A stretch of DNA of 64,000 nt from Phenylobacterium sp. Lineage in GTDB: Bacteria; Pseudomonadota; Alphaproteobacteria; Caulobacterales; Caulobacteraceae. Position 1 is the stretch's first letter, and every line of letters starts with the position of its first letter. A program made the translations under genes and the position numbers. Shown in pieces: positions 1-9,741 of the stretch. The notes under the pieces were generated by a model. It had not been told where the DNA came from. It was given only the letters and a program-made list of their open reading frames with translations, and did no database searches. The stretch lies in assembly GCA_018001015.1 (NCBI GenBank), contig JAGNIV010000001.1, forward strand, positions 1 to 64,000. The letters are read 5' to 3'.

Positions 1-552
1 GAGGATCGCGGCGCCCACGGCCAGCACCACATAGGCCGCCGTCTTGCCGGGCGCGGATTTCATCAGCTTGGGCAGGCCCAGATACAGCAGGTAGAGGCTG
101 TAGACGCCGGCCAGGTAGGCCAGGGCTCCGAGGGGCGGGAACACCAGGAATATCCCCGCCAGCCACGCCGCCGTCCCTGAATAGGCCGCCACCTTCAGAG
201 CCTGGACCCGGTCGCGCGTCGCCCCGAACGACGGCGCGAAGGCATTGATCACCACCGCCAGCAGGAAGACCCCCGCCAGGGTGGTCAGATAGGCCGCGAC
301 GCCGGCTCCGAGCGCGCTCAACACCGGCGGCCGGAACGACACTCCGTCCTTGGGATTGCCAAACACCACCGCGCCGATGAACCCGGCGACCGGTCCGATC
401 GCGGCCAGCGGCATGACATAGGTGAGATAGAGGCCTGCCTGGCTGGCGGGCTCGCGCTCGATCTCGTCCCAGGTCGCCGCCGGGGCGGTGAGGATCGCCC
501 GGACCCTCGCGGTCAGCCGCGCCCCAAGCGATCCCGGCTCCACGATGCTCAT
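1..552 (-). CDS. Yip1-family-like integral membrane protein, C-terminus cut by window edge
   Basis: The 184 visible residues begin MSIVEPGSLGARLTAR at an ATG (552). A short amphipathic N-terminus contains a TWDEIERE stretch, typical of bacterial Yip1-domain proteins. Several hydrophobic segments follow (around residues 40-60, 80-105, 120-140 and 145-160), so this is a polytopic inner-membrane protein. The frame is open to base 1 and the end is missing. It diverges from radA across 136 bp. The family assignment rests on the W-x-x-I-x-x-E start and the membrane pattern; the function of bacterial Yip1 proteins is largely unknown. Confidence 0.68.
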   Translation of the reverse strand, partial: MSIVEPGSLGARLTARVRAILTAPAATWDEIEREPASQAGLYLTYVMPLAAIGPVAGFIGAVVFGNPKDGVSFRPPVLSALGAGVAAYLTTLAGVFLLAVVINAFAPSFGATRDRVQALKVAAYSGTAAWLAGIFLVFPPLGALAYLAGVYSLYLLYLGLPKLMKSAPGKTAAYVVLAVGAAIL

Positions 553-688
553 GCCCAGCTCCCGGCCTTCCACATCTTGTGTCCGCCCCCATATGAGCAG
601 CCCCAACGCCTCTAGCCAGCCCCCGTTCCACCGCCCCAGCAAGACGTTTCGGAGTAGTCTCAGGCTCGACCCCGAATCAGGAGACCTC

Positions 689-2056
689 ATGGCCCGCGAC
701 GGCGCCACCTATGTTTGCCAGACCTGCGGCGCCACCCAGACCAAATGGGCGGGTCAGTGCCCGGCCTGTCTGGCCTGGAACGCCCTGGTGGAGGAGGTGC
801 AGAGCCGCCCCCCCGGCGCGCTCGCCCCCACGCGCGGCAGTACGCGCGGCAAGGGCCTGCCCTTCCAGGGGCTGGAGGAACACACGCCCGCCCCGCCCCG
901 CATCCAGACCGGCGTCGCCGAATTTGACCGGGTCTGCGGCGGCGGCGTGGTGCCCGGCTCGGCCATCCTGCTGGGCGGCGACCCCGGGGTGGGCAAGTCC
1001 ACCCTGCTGCTGCAGGTGGCGGCCTTCGCGGCCCGGCGAGGCGCCAAGTGCGCCTACATCTCGGGCGAGGAGGCCGTGGAACAGGTCCGCAGTCGCGCCC
1101 AGCGCATGGGCCTGGCCGACGCGCCGGTCCGCCTGGCCGCCGAGACCTCCCTGCGCGAGATCGTCGAGGGGCTGAAGCGCGAGAAATTCGACCTGGTGAT
1201 CATCGATTCCATCCAGACCATGTGGAGCGACGCCCATGAGGCGGGGCCCGGCTCGGTCACCCAGGTCCGCGCCGCCACCGGCGAACTGGTGCGCCTGGCC
1301 AAGAAGCAGGGCGTCGCCATCATCCTGGTGGGCCATGTCACCAAGGAGGGGACCATCGCCGGTCCCCGGGTGATCGAGCACATGGTGGACGCCGTCCTCG
1401 CCTTCGAGGGGGAGCGTGGCTACCCGTTCCGCATCCTGCGCGGGGTCAAGAACCGGTTCGGCGCCACCGATGAGATCGGCGTCTTCGAGATGGGCGACGG
1501 CGGCCTGGCGGAGGTGAAGAACCCCTCGGCGCTGTTCCTCGACACCTCCGGCGAGCGCGCGGCCGGCGCGGCGGTGTTCGCCGGCATCGAAGGCTCTCGC
1601 CCCGTCCTGGTGGAGTTCCAAGCCCTGGTGGCGCCGTCGGCCTACGGCACACCCCGACGCGCCGTGGTCGGCTGGGACACCGGCCGTCTGGCCATGGTGC
1701 TGGCGGTGCTGGAGGCCCGCTGCGGCCTGGGCCTCGGCAATCGCGACGTCTATCTGAACGTCGCCGGCGGCCTGCGCATCAGTGAGCCGGCGGCCGACCT
1801 GGCGGCGGCGGCAGCCCTGGCCTCCTCGGCCCTCGACGTGGCCCTGCCCCAGGACTGCGTGGTGTTCGGCGAGGTCAGCCTGTCGGGTGATGTGCGCCAT
1901 GTCAGCCGCATGGATTCACGTCTGAAAGAAGCCGCGAAACTCGGCTTCAAAAGGGCTTTCGGACCCGCCGACGTGGACGGCGGCCCGCTGAAGATGACCG
2001 GCGTGGCCCGCCTGGGTGACGCCATCCGCCGTATCGGCGACGGCGATTGGGATTAG
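689..2056 (+). CDS. radA: DNA repair protein RadA (Sms), recombination-associated DnaB-like helicase
   Basis: RadA promotes branch migration of recombination intermediates in the cytoplasm. The 455-residue protein has all the hallmarks: an N-terminal C4 zinc finger (Cys10, Cys13, Cys24, Cys27), a Walker A motif GGDPGVGKST, the RadA-specific KNRFG motif (KNRFGATDEIGVF), and a C-terminal Lon-like P-domain (VYLNVAGGLRISEPAADLA). I chose the ATG at 689 because CAGGAGA sits five bases upstream and the zinc finger starts right after it. The frame stays open upstream to 488, but that stretch has no protein-like character. It is the first gene of a forward run with cvpA and purF. Confidence 0.96.
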   Translation: MARDGATYVCQTCGATQTKWAGQCPACLAWNALVEEVQSRPPGALAPTRGSTRGKGLPFQGLEEHTPAPPRIQTGVAEFDRVCGGGVVPGSAILLGGDPGVGKSTLLLQVAAFAARRGAKCAYISGEEAVEQVRSRAQRMGLADAPVRLAAETSLREIVEGLKREKFDLVIIDSIQTMWSDAHEAGPGSVTQVRAATGELVRLAKKQGVAIILVGHVTKEGTIAGPRVIEHMVDAVLAFEGERGYPFRILRGVKNRFGATDEIGVFEMGDGGLAEVKNPSALFLDTSGERAAGAAVFAGIEGSRPVLVEFQALVAPSAYGTPRRAVVGWDTGRLAMVLAVLEARCGLGLGNRDVYLNVAGGLRISEPAADLAAAAALASSALDVALPQDCVVFGEVSLSGDVRHVSRMDSRLKEAAKLGFKRAFGPADVDGGPLKMTGVARLGDAIRRIGDGDWD

Positions 2057-2061
2057 ACGTT

Positions 2062-2682
2062 TTGCCCTGGTTCGACATCGTCGTGCTCTCCATCCTCCTG
2101 GCCTCGGCGGGGGTGGGGTTCTATCAAGGCGCCGCCCGCGAGATGGTGGCCGTCCTCTCCTTCCTGATCGCCGCCATCGTGGCCGTGATGTCCCTGAAGG
2201 TCACCGGCCCCATGGGCCGGGCCATGATCGATCCGGACTGGGCCGGCACCGCCGGGGCGGTCCTCGCCACCTTCATCCTGATCTACGGCGTCCTGCGGCT
2301 TACGGGCGCAGGCCTTGCCCGGCGCATCCAGGAAACCGAGATCCTGGGTCTGCTGGACCGCACGGTCGGCCTGGGCTTTGGCCTGATCCGCGCCTTTGTG
2401 GTCCTTGGGGCCTTCAACCTGGCCTTCAACGCCGCAACCCCAGTGGAACTCAGGCCCAGGTGGATGACCGGCGCGGTCTTCTATCCGATGACCACGGCGG
2501 CGGGACAAATTCTCAAGGCCTTCGCGCCGCGCGGTCTGGACATGGCCAGCAAACTGAAGCCGGCGGTTTCCGACGCCGTTCGTGAAGGTTCCGCGAACGC
2601 CCCGCGTGACTCTGGCGACGGTCGCGGCTATGACGCCCGCGATCGCGGCAGTATCGATGATCTAGTGGAGAAATCCCGATGA
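2062..2682 (+). CDS. cvpA: CvpA family membrane protein
   Basis: CvpA (colicin V production) proteins are small inner-membrane proteins commonly found next to purF, as here. The sequence shows four hydrophobic segments in the first 140 residues and the family pattern FDIVVL...GFYQGAAREMVAVLSFL, then a charged, disordered C-terminal tail ending in DDLVEKSR. The start is uncertain: a TTG at 2062 gives MPWFDIVVL and fits the family, while a TTG at 2047 would overlap the radA end by 10 bases. Neither has a clear Shine-Dalgarno sequence, suggesting coupling to radA. Its stop overlaps the purF start as ATGA. Confidence 0.9.
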   Translation: MPWFDIVVLSILLASAGVGFYQGAAREMVAVLSFLIAAIVAVMSLKVTGPMGRAMIDPDWAGTAGAVLATFILIYGVLRLTGAGLARRIQETEILGLLDRTVGLGFGLIRAFVVLGAFNLAFNAATPVELRPRWMTGAVFYPMTTAAGQILKAFAPRGLDMASKLKPAVSDAVREGSANAPRDSGDGRGYDARDRGSIDDLVEKSR

Positions 2683-4169
2683 CCCAGTCACCGGATCGAT
2701 GGCGACAGGCTCCCCGCGATCCCGATGACGATACGCCCCGCCTGGAGTGCGGCGTGTTCGGAGTCTTCGACACCGACGACGCCTCGGCCATCACGGCGCT
2801 CGGTCTTCACGCCCTCCAGCATCGCGGCCAGGAAGCCTGCGGCATCGCCAGCTTCGACGGCCTCGGGTTCCACACGGAACGCCATATGGGCCATGTCGGC
2901 GACGCCTTCGCCGGCGGCGACCTCATGGACCGCCTGCCAGGCCAGTCGGCCATCGGCCACACCCGCTACTCCACCGCCGGCGGGTCCTTCATCCGCAACG
3001 TCCAGCCCATGTTCGCCGACCTCGAGGCGGGCGGCCTGGCCATCGCCCACAACGGCAACCTCACCAACTTCCTGACCCTTCGCCAGCAACTGGTGGCCGA
3101 GGGAGCGATCTTCCAGTCCACCTCGGACTCCGAGGTGATCCTCCACCTCATCGCCCGCTCGCGGCGTGCGCGCCTGGTGGACAAGTTCATCGACGCCCTG
3201 TCGCGCATCGAGGGCGGCTACGCCCTGGTGGCGCTCTCCAACAAGAAGCTGATCGGGGTCCGCGATCCCCTCGGCATCCGTCCCCTGGTGCTCGGCGACC
3301 TGGACGGCAAGGCCGTGCTCGCGTCCGAGACCTGCGCTTTGGACATGATCGGCGCCACCTTCGTCCGTGACATCGAGCACGGCGAGATGGTGATCATCGA
3401 CCACGATGGCATCGAGTCCCTGCGCCCCTTCCCGGCCGCCAAGGCCCGGCCCTGCATCTTCGAATACGTCTATTTCGCCCGCCCCGACTCCGTCGTGAAC
3501 GGCCGCTCGGTCTATGAGGTGCGCAAGCGCATGGGCCGCAAGCTGGCCATGGAGAGCCACGTGCCGGTGGACGTCATCGTCCCGGTGCCCGACTCCGGCG
3601 TCCCCGCGGCCCTGGGCTATGCTCAGGAAGTCGGGGTGCCCTTCGAGATGGGCATCATCCGCAATCACTATGTCGGCCGCACCTTCATCCAGCCGACCCA
3701 GGGGGCGAGGGAAACCGGCGTGCGCATGAAGCTGTCCCCCAACCGCTCGGTCCTGGCCGGCAAGCGGGTGATGCTGATCGACGACTCGATCGTGCGCGGC
3801 ACCAACTCCGTCCGCGTCGCTCGCATGGTGCGCGAGGCCGGCGCCGCCGAGGTCCACCTGCGTTCGGCCTCGCCGCCGATCATGTGGCCCGACTACTACG
3901 GCATCGACATGCCCGACCGCGACAAGCTGCTGGCCGCCAACCATTCGGTGGAAGAGATCGCCAAGATCCTCGAGGTCGATTCCATGGGCTACCTCTCCGT
4001 CGATGGCCTCTACTGGGCGATGGAATCGGCCCCGCGTAATCCCGACGAGCCGCAGTTCACCGACCACTACTTCACCGGCGACTACCCGACCCGCCTGCTG
4101 GACCGCGAGATCGCCGAGGGCCGCAACGAGAGCTCCGAGCGCCAACTGTCGTTCCTGGTCGACGCGTGA
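2679..4169 (+). CDS. purF: Amidophosphoribosyltransferase (glutamine PRPP amidotransferase)
   Basis: This enzyme catalyses the first committed step of purine synthesis: PRPP plus glutamine gives 5-phosphoribosylamine. The 496-residue protein starts with a short propeptide of 23 residues, whose removal would expose the N-terminal nucleophile Cys24 in ECGVFGVF. The glutaminase (Ntn hydrolase) half contains the HTRYST and NGNLTN motifs. The C-terminal phosphoribosyltransferase half carries the PRPP loop VMLIDDSIVRGTNS. The start overlaps the cvpA stop (ATGA) and the stop overlaps the next start (GTGA), so the three genes are translationally coupled. Confidence 0.97.
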   Translation: MTQSPDRWRQAPRDPDDDTPRLECGVFGVFDTDDASAITALGLHALQHRGQEACGIASFDGLGFHTERHMGHVGDAFAGGDLMDRLPGQSAIGHTRYSTAGGSFIRNVQPMFADLEAGGLAIAHNGNLTNFLTLRQQLVAEGAIFQSTSDSEVILHLIARSRRARLVDKFIDALSRIEGGYALVALSNKKLIGVRDPLGIRPLVLGDLDGKAVLASETCALDMIGATFVRDIEHGEMVIIDHDGIESLRPFPAAKARPCIFEYVYFARPDSVVNGRSVYEVRKRMGRKLAMESHVPVDVIVPVPDSGVPAALGYAQEVGVPFEMGIIRNHYVGRTFIQPTQGARETGVRMKLSPNRSVLAGKRVMLIDDSIVRGTNSVRVARMVREAGAAEVHLRSASPPIMWPDYYGIDMPDRDKLLAANHSVEEIAKILEVDSMGYLSVDGLYWAMESAPRNPDEPQFTDHYFTGDYPTRLLDREIAEGRNESSERQLSFLVDA

Positions 4170-5164
4170 GCGGAGAGAAGACCGGCGGCTGGATCAGCCG
4201 CCTGAAGCCCGACTGGTACATCATCCTGATCATCAGCATGGTGGCGCTGGCCTCCCTCCTGCCCGCGCGCGGCGCGGCGGCCCCGGCCTTTGGCCTCGCC
4301 ACCCAGATCGCCATCGCGCTGGTCTTCTTCCTGCACGGCGCCAAGCTGTCGCGCGAGGCGGTGATCAAGGGGGTCACCCACTGGCGGCTGCACCTGCTGG
4401 TCCTGGCCGCCACCTTCGTGATGTTCCCGGTCCTTTGCCTGGGCCTGGCCGCCCTCCCCGGCGCCATAACGCCCGCGGCCCTCGCGCCCGGCCTGATCTT
4501 CCTGGGCTGCCTGCCGTCCACCATCCAGTCCTCGATCGGCTTCACCGCCATCGCCCGGGGCAACGTGGCCGCCACGGTCGCCTCGGCCACCGCCTCGAAC
4601 CTGCTGGGCATCGCGGTGACGCCGGTCCTGGCGGCGATCCTGATGCAGACCCAGGGCGGCTTCTCCCTGCACTCGGCGCAAACCATCATCCTGCAGCTGC
4701 TGCTGCCCTTCATCGCCGGCCAGCTGCTTCGCCCCTGGGTTGGGCCGTGGATCGCGCGGCGCTCGAAGATGGTCGGCTATGTGGATCGCGGCTCCATCCT
4801 GCTGGTGGTCTATTCCGCCTTCTCCGAGGCCGTGGTGGAGGGCATCTGGACCAAGGTCAGCGCCCTGGATCTGGCCCGCCTGCTGATCCTCTGCTGCGTC
4901 CTGCTGGCCGCCGTGCTGCTGATCACCCTGTTTGCGGCGCGGTCCTTGAAGTTCAACAAGGAGGACGAGATCACCATCGTTTTCTGCGGCTCCAAGAAGA
5001 GCCTGGCCAGCGGCGTGCCCATGGCCGGTGTGCTGTTCCCCGGCGCGCAACTCGGCCTGATCCTGCTGCCGATCATGGTCTTCCACCAGATCCAGTTGAT
5101 GGCCTGCGCGGTCATCGCCAACGCCTACGCAAAGCGGGCGGACACAGAGCCCCAGACCAGCTAG
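4166..5164 (+). CDS. Bile acid:sodium symporter (SBF-like, YfeH type) transporter
   Basis: A 332-residue protein with about nine to ten hydrophobic segments and family signatures: FFLHGAKLSREAV near residue 55, GCLPSTIQSSIGFTAIARGN near residue 112, and a late CGSKKSLASGVPMAGVLF. These match the SBF-like branch represented by E. coli YfeH, sodium-coupled transporters whose substrates are mostly unknown. Translation starts at a GTG overlapping the purF stop (GTGA), so it is coupled to purF. The neighbourhood does not reveal a substrate. Confidence 0.88.
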   Translation: MSGEKTGGWISRLKPDWYIILIISMVALASLLPARGAAAPAFGLATQIAIALVFFLHGAKLSREAVIKGVTHWRLHLLVLAATFVMFPVLCLGLAALPGAITPAALAPGLIFLGCLPSTIQSSIGFTAIARGNVAATVASATASNLLGIAVTPVLAAILMQTQGGFSLHSAQTIILQLLLPFIAGQLLRPWVGPWIARRSKMVGYVDRGSILLVVYSAFSEAVVEGIWTKVSALDLARLLILCCVLLAAVLLITLFAARSLKFNKEDEITIVFCGSKKSLASGVPMAGVLFPGAQLGLILLPIMVFHQIQLMACAVIANAYAKRADTEPQTS

Positions 5165-5174
5165 AAGCCCCGCC

Positions 5175-5930
5175 ATGACTGATACGAACCTCCCCCTCGC
5201 CGGCAAGATCGCCCTCGTCACCGGCGCCTCGCGCGGCATCGGCCGGGCCTCTGCTCTCGCCCTGGCCAAGGCCGGCGCCCATGTGATCGCCGTGGCTCGC
5301 ACCACGGGCGGCCTGGAAGAGCTGGACGACGAGATCCGCGCCGCCACCGGGCATCCGGCGACCCTGGTCCCGATGGACATCTCCCAGGTCGAGGGGCTGG
5401 ATCAGCTGGGCCTGGCGATTCACGAGCGGCACGGGCGCCTGGACATCCTGGTCCACGCCGCCGCCATCCTGGGCGCCATCACCCCGGTCAGCCATATTGA
5501 ACCGGCGCTGTTCGACAAGGTGCTGACCACCAACCTCACCGCCACCTTCCGGCTGATCCGCTCCACCGAGCGCCTCCTGCGCGCCTCGGAAGCCGGCCGG
5601 GCCCTCTTCATCTCCACGGGTCGGGTGCAGCGCCCCAAGGCCTTCTGGGGGGCTTACGGGGTCTCCAAGGCGGCCATGGAGCATCTGGTGCAGACCTGGG
5701 CCGACGAGTTGGAGAACACCACCGTCCGCGCCGCCCTGATCGATCCGGGCGCCATGCGCACCAAGATGCGCGCCGAGGCCATGCCCGGCGAGGATCCCAT
5801 GGACCTGCCCCATCCGTCGGAGATCGGTCCGATGATCGTCGAACTGGCCCAGGCCGACCTGGGCCAGCCGAAATCTAGCGTTTTGTTTTCGGACTGGAAG
5901 CTGAAGTCCGGCTCGCCCGCTTCGGCTTGA
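5175..5930 (+). CDS. SDR family NAD(P)-dependent oxidoreductase
   Basis: A classical short-chain dehydrogenase/reductase of 251 residues. It has the Rossmann glycine motif TGASRGIG near the N-terminus and the catalytic YGVSK (YxxxK) with an upstream serine in FISTGRVQ. The usual NAG motif is replaced by AAAILG. The substrate cannot be read from sequence. It follows the SBF transporter by 10 bp. Its last 56 bases run antisense through the 3' end of der, an overlapping convergent arrangement. Confidence 0.92.
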   Translation: MTDTNLPLAGKIALVTGASRGIGRASALALAKAGAHVIAVARTTGGLEELDDEIRAATGHPATLVPMDISQVEGLDQLGLAIHERHGRLDILVHAAAILGAITPVSHIEPALFDKVLTTNLTATFRLIRSTERLLRASEAGRALFISTGRVQRPKAFWGAYGVSKAAMEHLVQTWADELENTTVRAALIDPGAMRTKMRAEAMPGEDPMDLPHPSEIGPMIVELAQADLGQPKSSVLFSDWKLKSGSPASA

Positions 5931-7476
5931 CGCCCGGACGGGCCAGCTTCTGAGTGCGCCCCTTGGGGTTCCCCACCGCCTTGGGCTTGGCCACGTAGGA
6001 CCGTTTCGGCTTGGCCTCAGCGCCCGCCTTGGCCTTGGCCGAGGCCGCCGCCTTGGTCTTCGCGCGCATGCCCGTCGTTGGTCCGCCCACGGCTTTGGCC
6101 GCCGCTCTGGCCGCGAAGCCGCCGGTCGGGCCGCTCTTGGCCTCCCCCTCGGCGAAGGGGTTCTTGTTGGACTTGACCGTCAGCCGCATCGGCACGCCCG
6201 GCAGGTCAAAGCTCTCGCGCAGGGAGTTGATCAGATAGCGGCGATAGTGATCGGGCAGTTGGTCGGCCCGGCTGGCGAACAGCACGAAGGTCGGCGGCCG
6301 CGCCTTGGTCTGGGCCATGTACTTCGGCTTGATCCGGCGCCCGCCCACCGAGGGGGGCGGATGGCGCTGGGTGGCCATCGACAGCCAGTCGTTCAGATCC
6401 CGAGTCTTGACCTTGGTCGACCAGTCGCCATGCACCTTGAAGACCGCGGGCATCAGCTTGTCGAGGCCACGCCCGGTCTCGGCTGACAACGCCACCACCG
6501 GCGTCCCGCGCAGTTGCGGCAGCAGACGGCCGGCCTCCTCGTTGAACATCGCCAGGGTCGCGCGCTGATCCTCCACCAGGTCCCACTTGGCCAGGCAGAA
6601 GACCAGGCCCCGGCCCTCCCGCTCGACCAGGTCGGCGATCTGAAGGTCCTGGACCTCGAAGGGGTGGGTGGCGTCCATCACCAGGATCACCACCTCGGCA
6701 TAGGTGATGGCGCGGATAGAATCCTGGCCCGACAGCTTCTCCAGCTTCTCCTCGACGCGGGCCTTACGGCGCAGTCCGGCGGTGTCCACCAGGCGGATGG
6801 CGCGGTCGTCCCAGGTCCAGTCGACGGGGATGGCGTCGCGGGTGATCCCGGCCTCGGGGCCGGTCAGCAGGCGGTCCTCGCCGATCAGCTTGTTCACCAG
6901 GGTCGACTTGCCCGCATTGGGGCGGCCGACGATGGCGATCTGCACCGGCTTGAGGGCGGCGTCGCCGTCCTCGAACTCGTACTCCACCGCATAGGGCGCG
7001 ATGGCCTGGTACAGGTCGGCCATGCCCTCGCCATGCTCGGCGGAGATCGGGATCGGCTCCCCCAGGCCCAGGCTGAAGGCGTCGTTGATGCCGTCGTCGC
7101 CGCGCTTGCCCTCGGCCTTGTTGGCCAGCAGCAGCACGGGCTTGTCCCGGCGGCGCAGGATCTCGCCGAACACCCGGTCCATCGGGGTGATGCCGTCGCG
7201 GGAGTCCACCACGAACAGGGCGACGTCCGCCTCGTCGATGGCCAGTTCGGTCTGGGCGCGCATCCGCGCCTCCAGGCTCTCGTCGGTGACGTCCTCGAAG
7301 CCCGCGGTGTCGATCAGCTCCAGCTCGATGTCGCCGATCCGCCCCGCGCCGAAGCGTCGGTCGCGGGTGACGCCTGGCCGGTCATCGACAATGGCGAGCT
7401 TCTTGCCCGCCAGCCGGTTGAACAGGGTGGATTTGCCGACGTTAGGACGCCCTACGATCGCAAGCCTGAGCGGCAT
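5875..7476 (-). CDS. der: Ribosome biogenesis GTPase Der (EngA) with long basic C-terminal tail
   Basis: Der is the essential tandem-GTPase factor for maturation of the 50S subunit. Both G domains are visible: G1 motifs GRPNVGKST (residues 9-17) and GRPNAGKST (184-192), with DTAG switch motifs and NKAE / AKWD base-recognition motifs. A KH-like domain ends near residue 445 ([13 protein letters not shown]). Beyond it lies an unusual tail of about 85 residues rich in Lys, Ala and Arg, likely an rRNA-binding extension. The start at 7476 gives the canonical [17 protein letters not shown]. The 3' end overlaps the opposite-strand SDR gene by 56 bp. Confidence 0.96.
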   Translation of the reverse strand: MPLRLAIVGRPNVGKSTLFNRLAGKKLAIVDDRPGVTRDRRFGAGRIGDIELELIDTAGFEDVTDESLEARMRAQTELAIDEADVALFVVDSRDGITPMDRVFGEILRRRDKPVLLLANKAEGKRGDDGINDAFSLGLGEPIPISAEHGEGMADLYQAIAPYAVEYEFEDGDAALKPVQIAIVGRPNAGKSTLVNKLIGEDRLLTGPEAGITRDAIPVDWTWDDRAIRLVDTAGLRRKARVEEKLEKLSGQDSIRAITYAEVVILVMDATHPFEVQDLQIADLVEREGRGLVFCLAKWDLVEDQRATLAMFNEEAGRLLPQLRGTPVVALSAETGRGLDKLMPAVFKVHGDWSTKVKTRDLNDWLSMATQRHPPPSVGGRRIKPKYMAQTKARPPTFVLFASRADQLPDHYRRYLINSLRESFDLPGVPMRLTVKSNKNPFAEGEAKSGPTGGFAARAAAKAVGGPTTGMRAKTKAAASAKAKAGAEAKPKRSYVAKPKAVGNPKGRTQKLARPGVKPKRASRTSASSPKTKR

Positions 7477-7500
7477 GGGGTCCTGGTCTTTTCTCTGGGT

Positions 7501-8892
7501 CTATCGCAGCGCGATGAGTTGGGCCTCATCGGTCGCGATATAGATGGTGTTGTTGATGGAGATCGGGCCCAGCAGCACGCCGGAACCGAGGTTCATGGTC
7601 TTTTCCACCGCGCCGGTCTTGGCGTTCAGCGCCACCAGCTCACCCTGGTTGGAGGCGGTGATCACCTTGCCGGAGGCCAGGATCGGGCTCGACCAGATCG
7701 GCTTGGAGACATACTTCTTCTTGCCCAGGCTGATGCCCATCAGGCCGCCCTTGGCCTTGCCGCGCCCTTCGCCCAGGTCGCGGATCCAGTAGATCTGGCC
7801 GCCCTCGCGGGCCACGCAGATCACCTGACCCGACTTGTCCACCACATAGACCACGTCGCCGGAGGGCCAGGGGGTGGTGATGCCGGTGATCGGCAGGCTC
7901 CAGCGGGCCTGGCCGGTGCGCAGGTCGGTGGCGGCGAACACGCCGGAATGGCTGACCGCGAAGACGTCGCCCTGGAAGATGACCGGGCGGCCGGGAATGT
8001 CGCGGATCTCGGATAGGGCGTTGTTGCGGCTGGCCCGCGACAGGGCCTCGTTCCACAGGTCGTTGCCGTTGGCGGCGCGCAGGGCCACCAGCTCACCCGA
8101 GCCGAAGGCCGCCACCACGGTGTCGCCGGAGACGGCGGGGCTGGAGGCGCCCAGGATGCGGGAGGACTCCGAGAGGGCCTGATAGGTCCAGCTCGCGGTC
8201 CCGTCGGCGGTGTTGTAGCTCAGCAGGGTGTTGTCCACCGCCACCACGAACAGGCGTCCGCCCGCGACGGTGGGGGCCGCGTGGATCGGTTGCTCGGTGG
8301 CGACCTTCCAGCCGACGGCGCCGGTGTCGGCGTTCAGCTGGGCGATGAAGCGATAGCCCGAGGCGACATAGAGCTTGCCGTCGGCGATGGCGATCCCGCC
8401 GCCGAAGGCTTCCTTGTCGCGCTTGGAGTCGGGCCGCAGATTGACCTTCCACACCTCGGCTCCGGTCTGACCGTCCAGGGCCGAGACCGTGGCCTCGCCG
8501 TCCATGACATAGATCTTGCCATTGGCGGCCACCGGCGGGGCGGTGACGTGGGCGCCGCGGCCGGACCCCTGGCCGAAACCGCGCTTCCAGGCGATCGAGA
8601 GACTCCCGCCGGCGGCGACGTGGCCGACAGCGTTCTCCAGGGTGCCGCCGGGCATGGTCCATTCACTGACCGCGACCGGATCGGGCAGGAAGAAGTCGGC
8701 GCCCTTCAGGCCCTCGGCGGCCTCCACCTTCTGATCGAAGGCGATGATCGGAATGCGTTCGCCCTCGCTGGCGACCTCGCCGGGGACGTCCTTCTTGGGG
8801 AAGGGATTGAGGCGGCTCATCGTCGAGCACCCGCTCGCGGCCAGGGCGGCCGTCAGGAGCAGGGCGAGACCGGTGCGGCTGCGAAGCGTCAT
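7501..8892 (-). CDS. bamB: Outer membrane protein assembly factor BamB-like PQQ beta-propeller lipoprotein
   Basis: BamB is the beta-propeller lipoprotein of the BAM complex that inserts outer-membrane proteins. The 463-residue product has a lipoprotein signal peptide with lipobox A-S-G-C22, followed by repeated PQQ-type blades (for example GKIYVMDGEATVSALDGQTG, GRLFVVAVDNTLLSYNTADG, GELVALNAKTGAVEKTM). Its position between the YfgM-like gene, which it overlaps by 4 bp (ATGA), and der is the order seen in many proteobacteria. It is probably cotranscribed with both. Confidence 0.92.
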   Translation of the reverse strand: MTLRSRTGLALLLTAALAASGCSTMSRLNPFPKKDVPGEVASEGERIPIIAFDQKVEAAEGLKGADFFLPDPVAVSEWTMPGGTLENAVGHVAAGGSLSIAWKRGFGQGSGRGAHVTAPPVAANGKIYVMDGEATVSALDGQTGAEVWKVNLRPDSKRDKEAFGGGIAIADGKLYVASGYRFIAQLNADTGAVGWKVATEQPIHAAPTVAGGRLFVVAVDNTLLSYNTADGTASWTYQALSESSRILGASSPAVSGDTVVAAFGSGELVALRAANGNDLWNEALSRASRNNALSEIRDIPGRPVIFQGDVFAVSHSGVFAATDLRTGQARWSLPITGITTPWPSGDVVYVVDKSGQVICVAREGGQIYWIRDLGEGRGKAKGGLMGISLGKKKYVSKPIWSSPILASGKVITASNQGELVALNAKTGAVEKTMNLGSGVLLGPISINNTIYIATDEAQLIALR

Positions 8893-9650
8893 TGGGCGTC
8901 CGGGGTTTGTTGCGTCGGAGCGGAAGGGCCGGCGGCGGCCCCCGGTTGGAGAAGCGTGGGCGAAAGGGTCGCCGCGGCGCGCGCGGCGGCGGCGACATTC
9001 TTGGCCGAGCCGGAGTCGATCAGGTCCATGGCCGCCTTGGCGCGATTGCGCGCCGCTTCCGAGGCGTCGGCGATCAGCGAGATGACCACGAAGTCGCCCC
9101 GCGCGCCGGCCAGGTCGCCGTGCATGATCTTGGCGAAGGCCAGCGCCTCGCGCGCCTCGGTGCGATAGGGGCGGCCTTCCTTGGTCATCGGCGTCAGGCG
9201 CGTCTCCAGGTCCTTGTAAGGAGCCGTGTCGAGCAGGGCGAAGGCGGATTTGAGGCGGGCGGCGTCACCGATGATGTCGTTCGGCGCGGCCTCAGCGGCC
9301 TGGTCGAAGTACGTCACCGCCTCTGGAACCTTGCCGGCCGCGATCTTGATCCCGCCCTGATGCTGCAAGGCCAGCGCCTTGTAGGCCTTGGAACCCGACT
9401 TCGCGACCTCGGCGAACAGCCGATCAGCCTCGTCAGGACGGCCCGCGCCGAAGGCTTCCAGCGCCTGGGCATATTGCTCCGAGGCCTTGGAGGTCGTCTT
9501 GGTCTGGTAGGAGTCGTAGCCCCAGATCGCCAGGGCGATCACCAGGGCGGCGGCCAGGACGGCGCCGACCCAGGGCAGGGCTTTCAGCGCAAGCGCCTTG
9601 TAGCGGTCGGTGCGGAGCTGCTCCTCGACCTCTTCAAAGACATCAACCAC
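8889..9650 (-). CDS. YfgM-like TPR protein, single-pass membrane, SecYEG ancillary type
   Basis: The 253-residue product opens with a cytoplasmic EVEEQLRTDRYKAL stretch and one transmembrane helix (about residues 25-46). A periplasmic region of TPR-like helical repeats follows (QYAQALEAFGAGRPDEADRLF, AYKALALQHQGGIKIAAGK), then an Ala/Pro-rich tail. In enterobacteria YfgM works with the SecYEG translocon and periplasmic chaperones and is encoded next to bamB and der; the same order occurs here. The stop overlaps the bamB start by 4 bp. Function in this organism is inferred from synteny. Confidence 0.85.
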   Translation of the reverse strand: MVDVFEEVEEQLRTDRYKALALKALPWVGAVLAAALVIALAIWGYDSYQTKTTSKASEQYAQALEAFGAGRPDEADRLFAEVAKSGSKAYKALALQHQGGIKIAAGKVPEAVTYFDQAAEAAPNDIIGDAARLKSAFALLDTAPYKDLETRLTPMTKEGRPYRTEAREALAFAKIMHGDLAGARGDFVVISLIADASEAARNRAKAAMDLIDSGSAKNVAAAARAAATLSPTLLQPGAAAGPSAPTQQTPDAQ

Positions 9651-9741
9651 GTAGGGAAACTCCGCACGAAAGGCGCAAGGGGAATAGAGCGGCGGAACCT
9701 ATAGCGGCAGCGTGGCCATCGCAACGGTCCGGCGTCGGGGC

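Noticed and set aside
2688-4145. Minus-strand open frame covering purF
   Set aside because: Antisense shadow of purF with His/Val/Asp-biased composition and no start context.
4003-5178. Alternative forward frame over the SBF transporter gene
   Set aside because: Arg/Pro/His-rich out-of-frame translation; the other frame gives a clear membrane protein.
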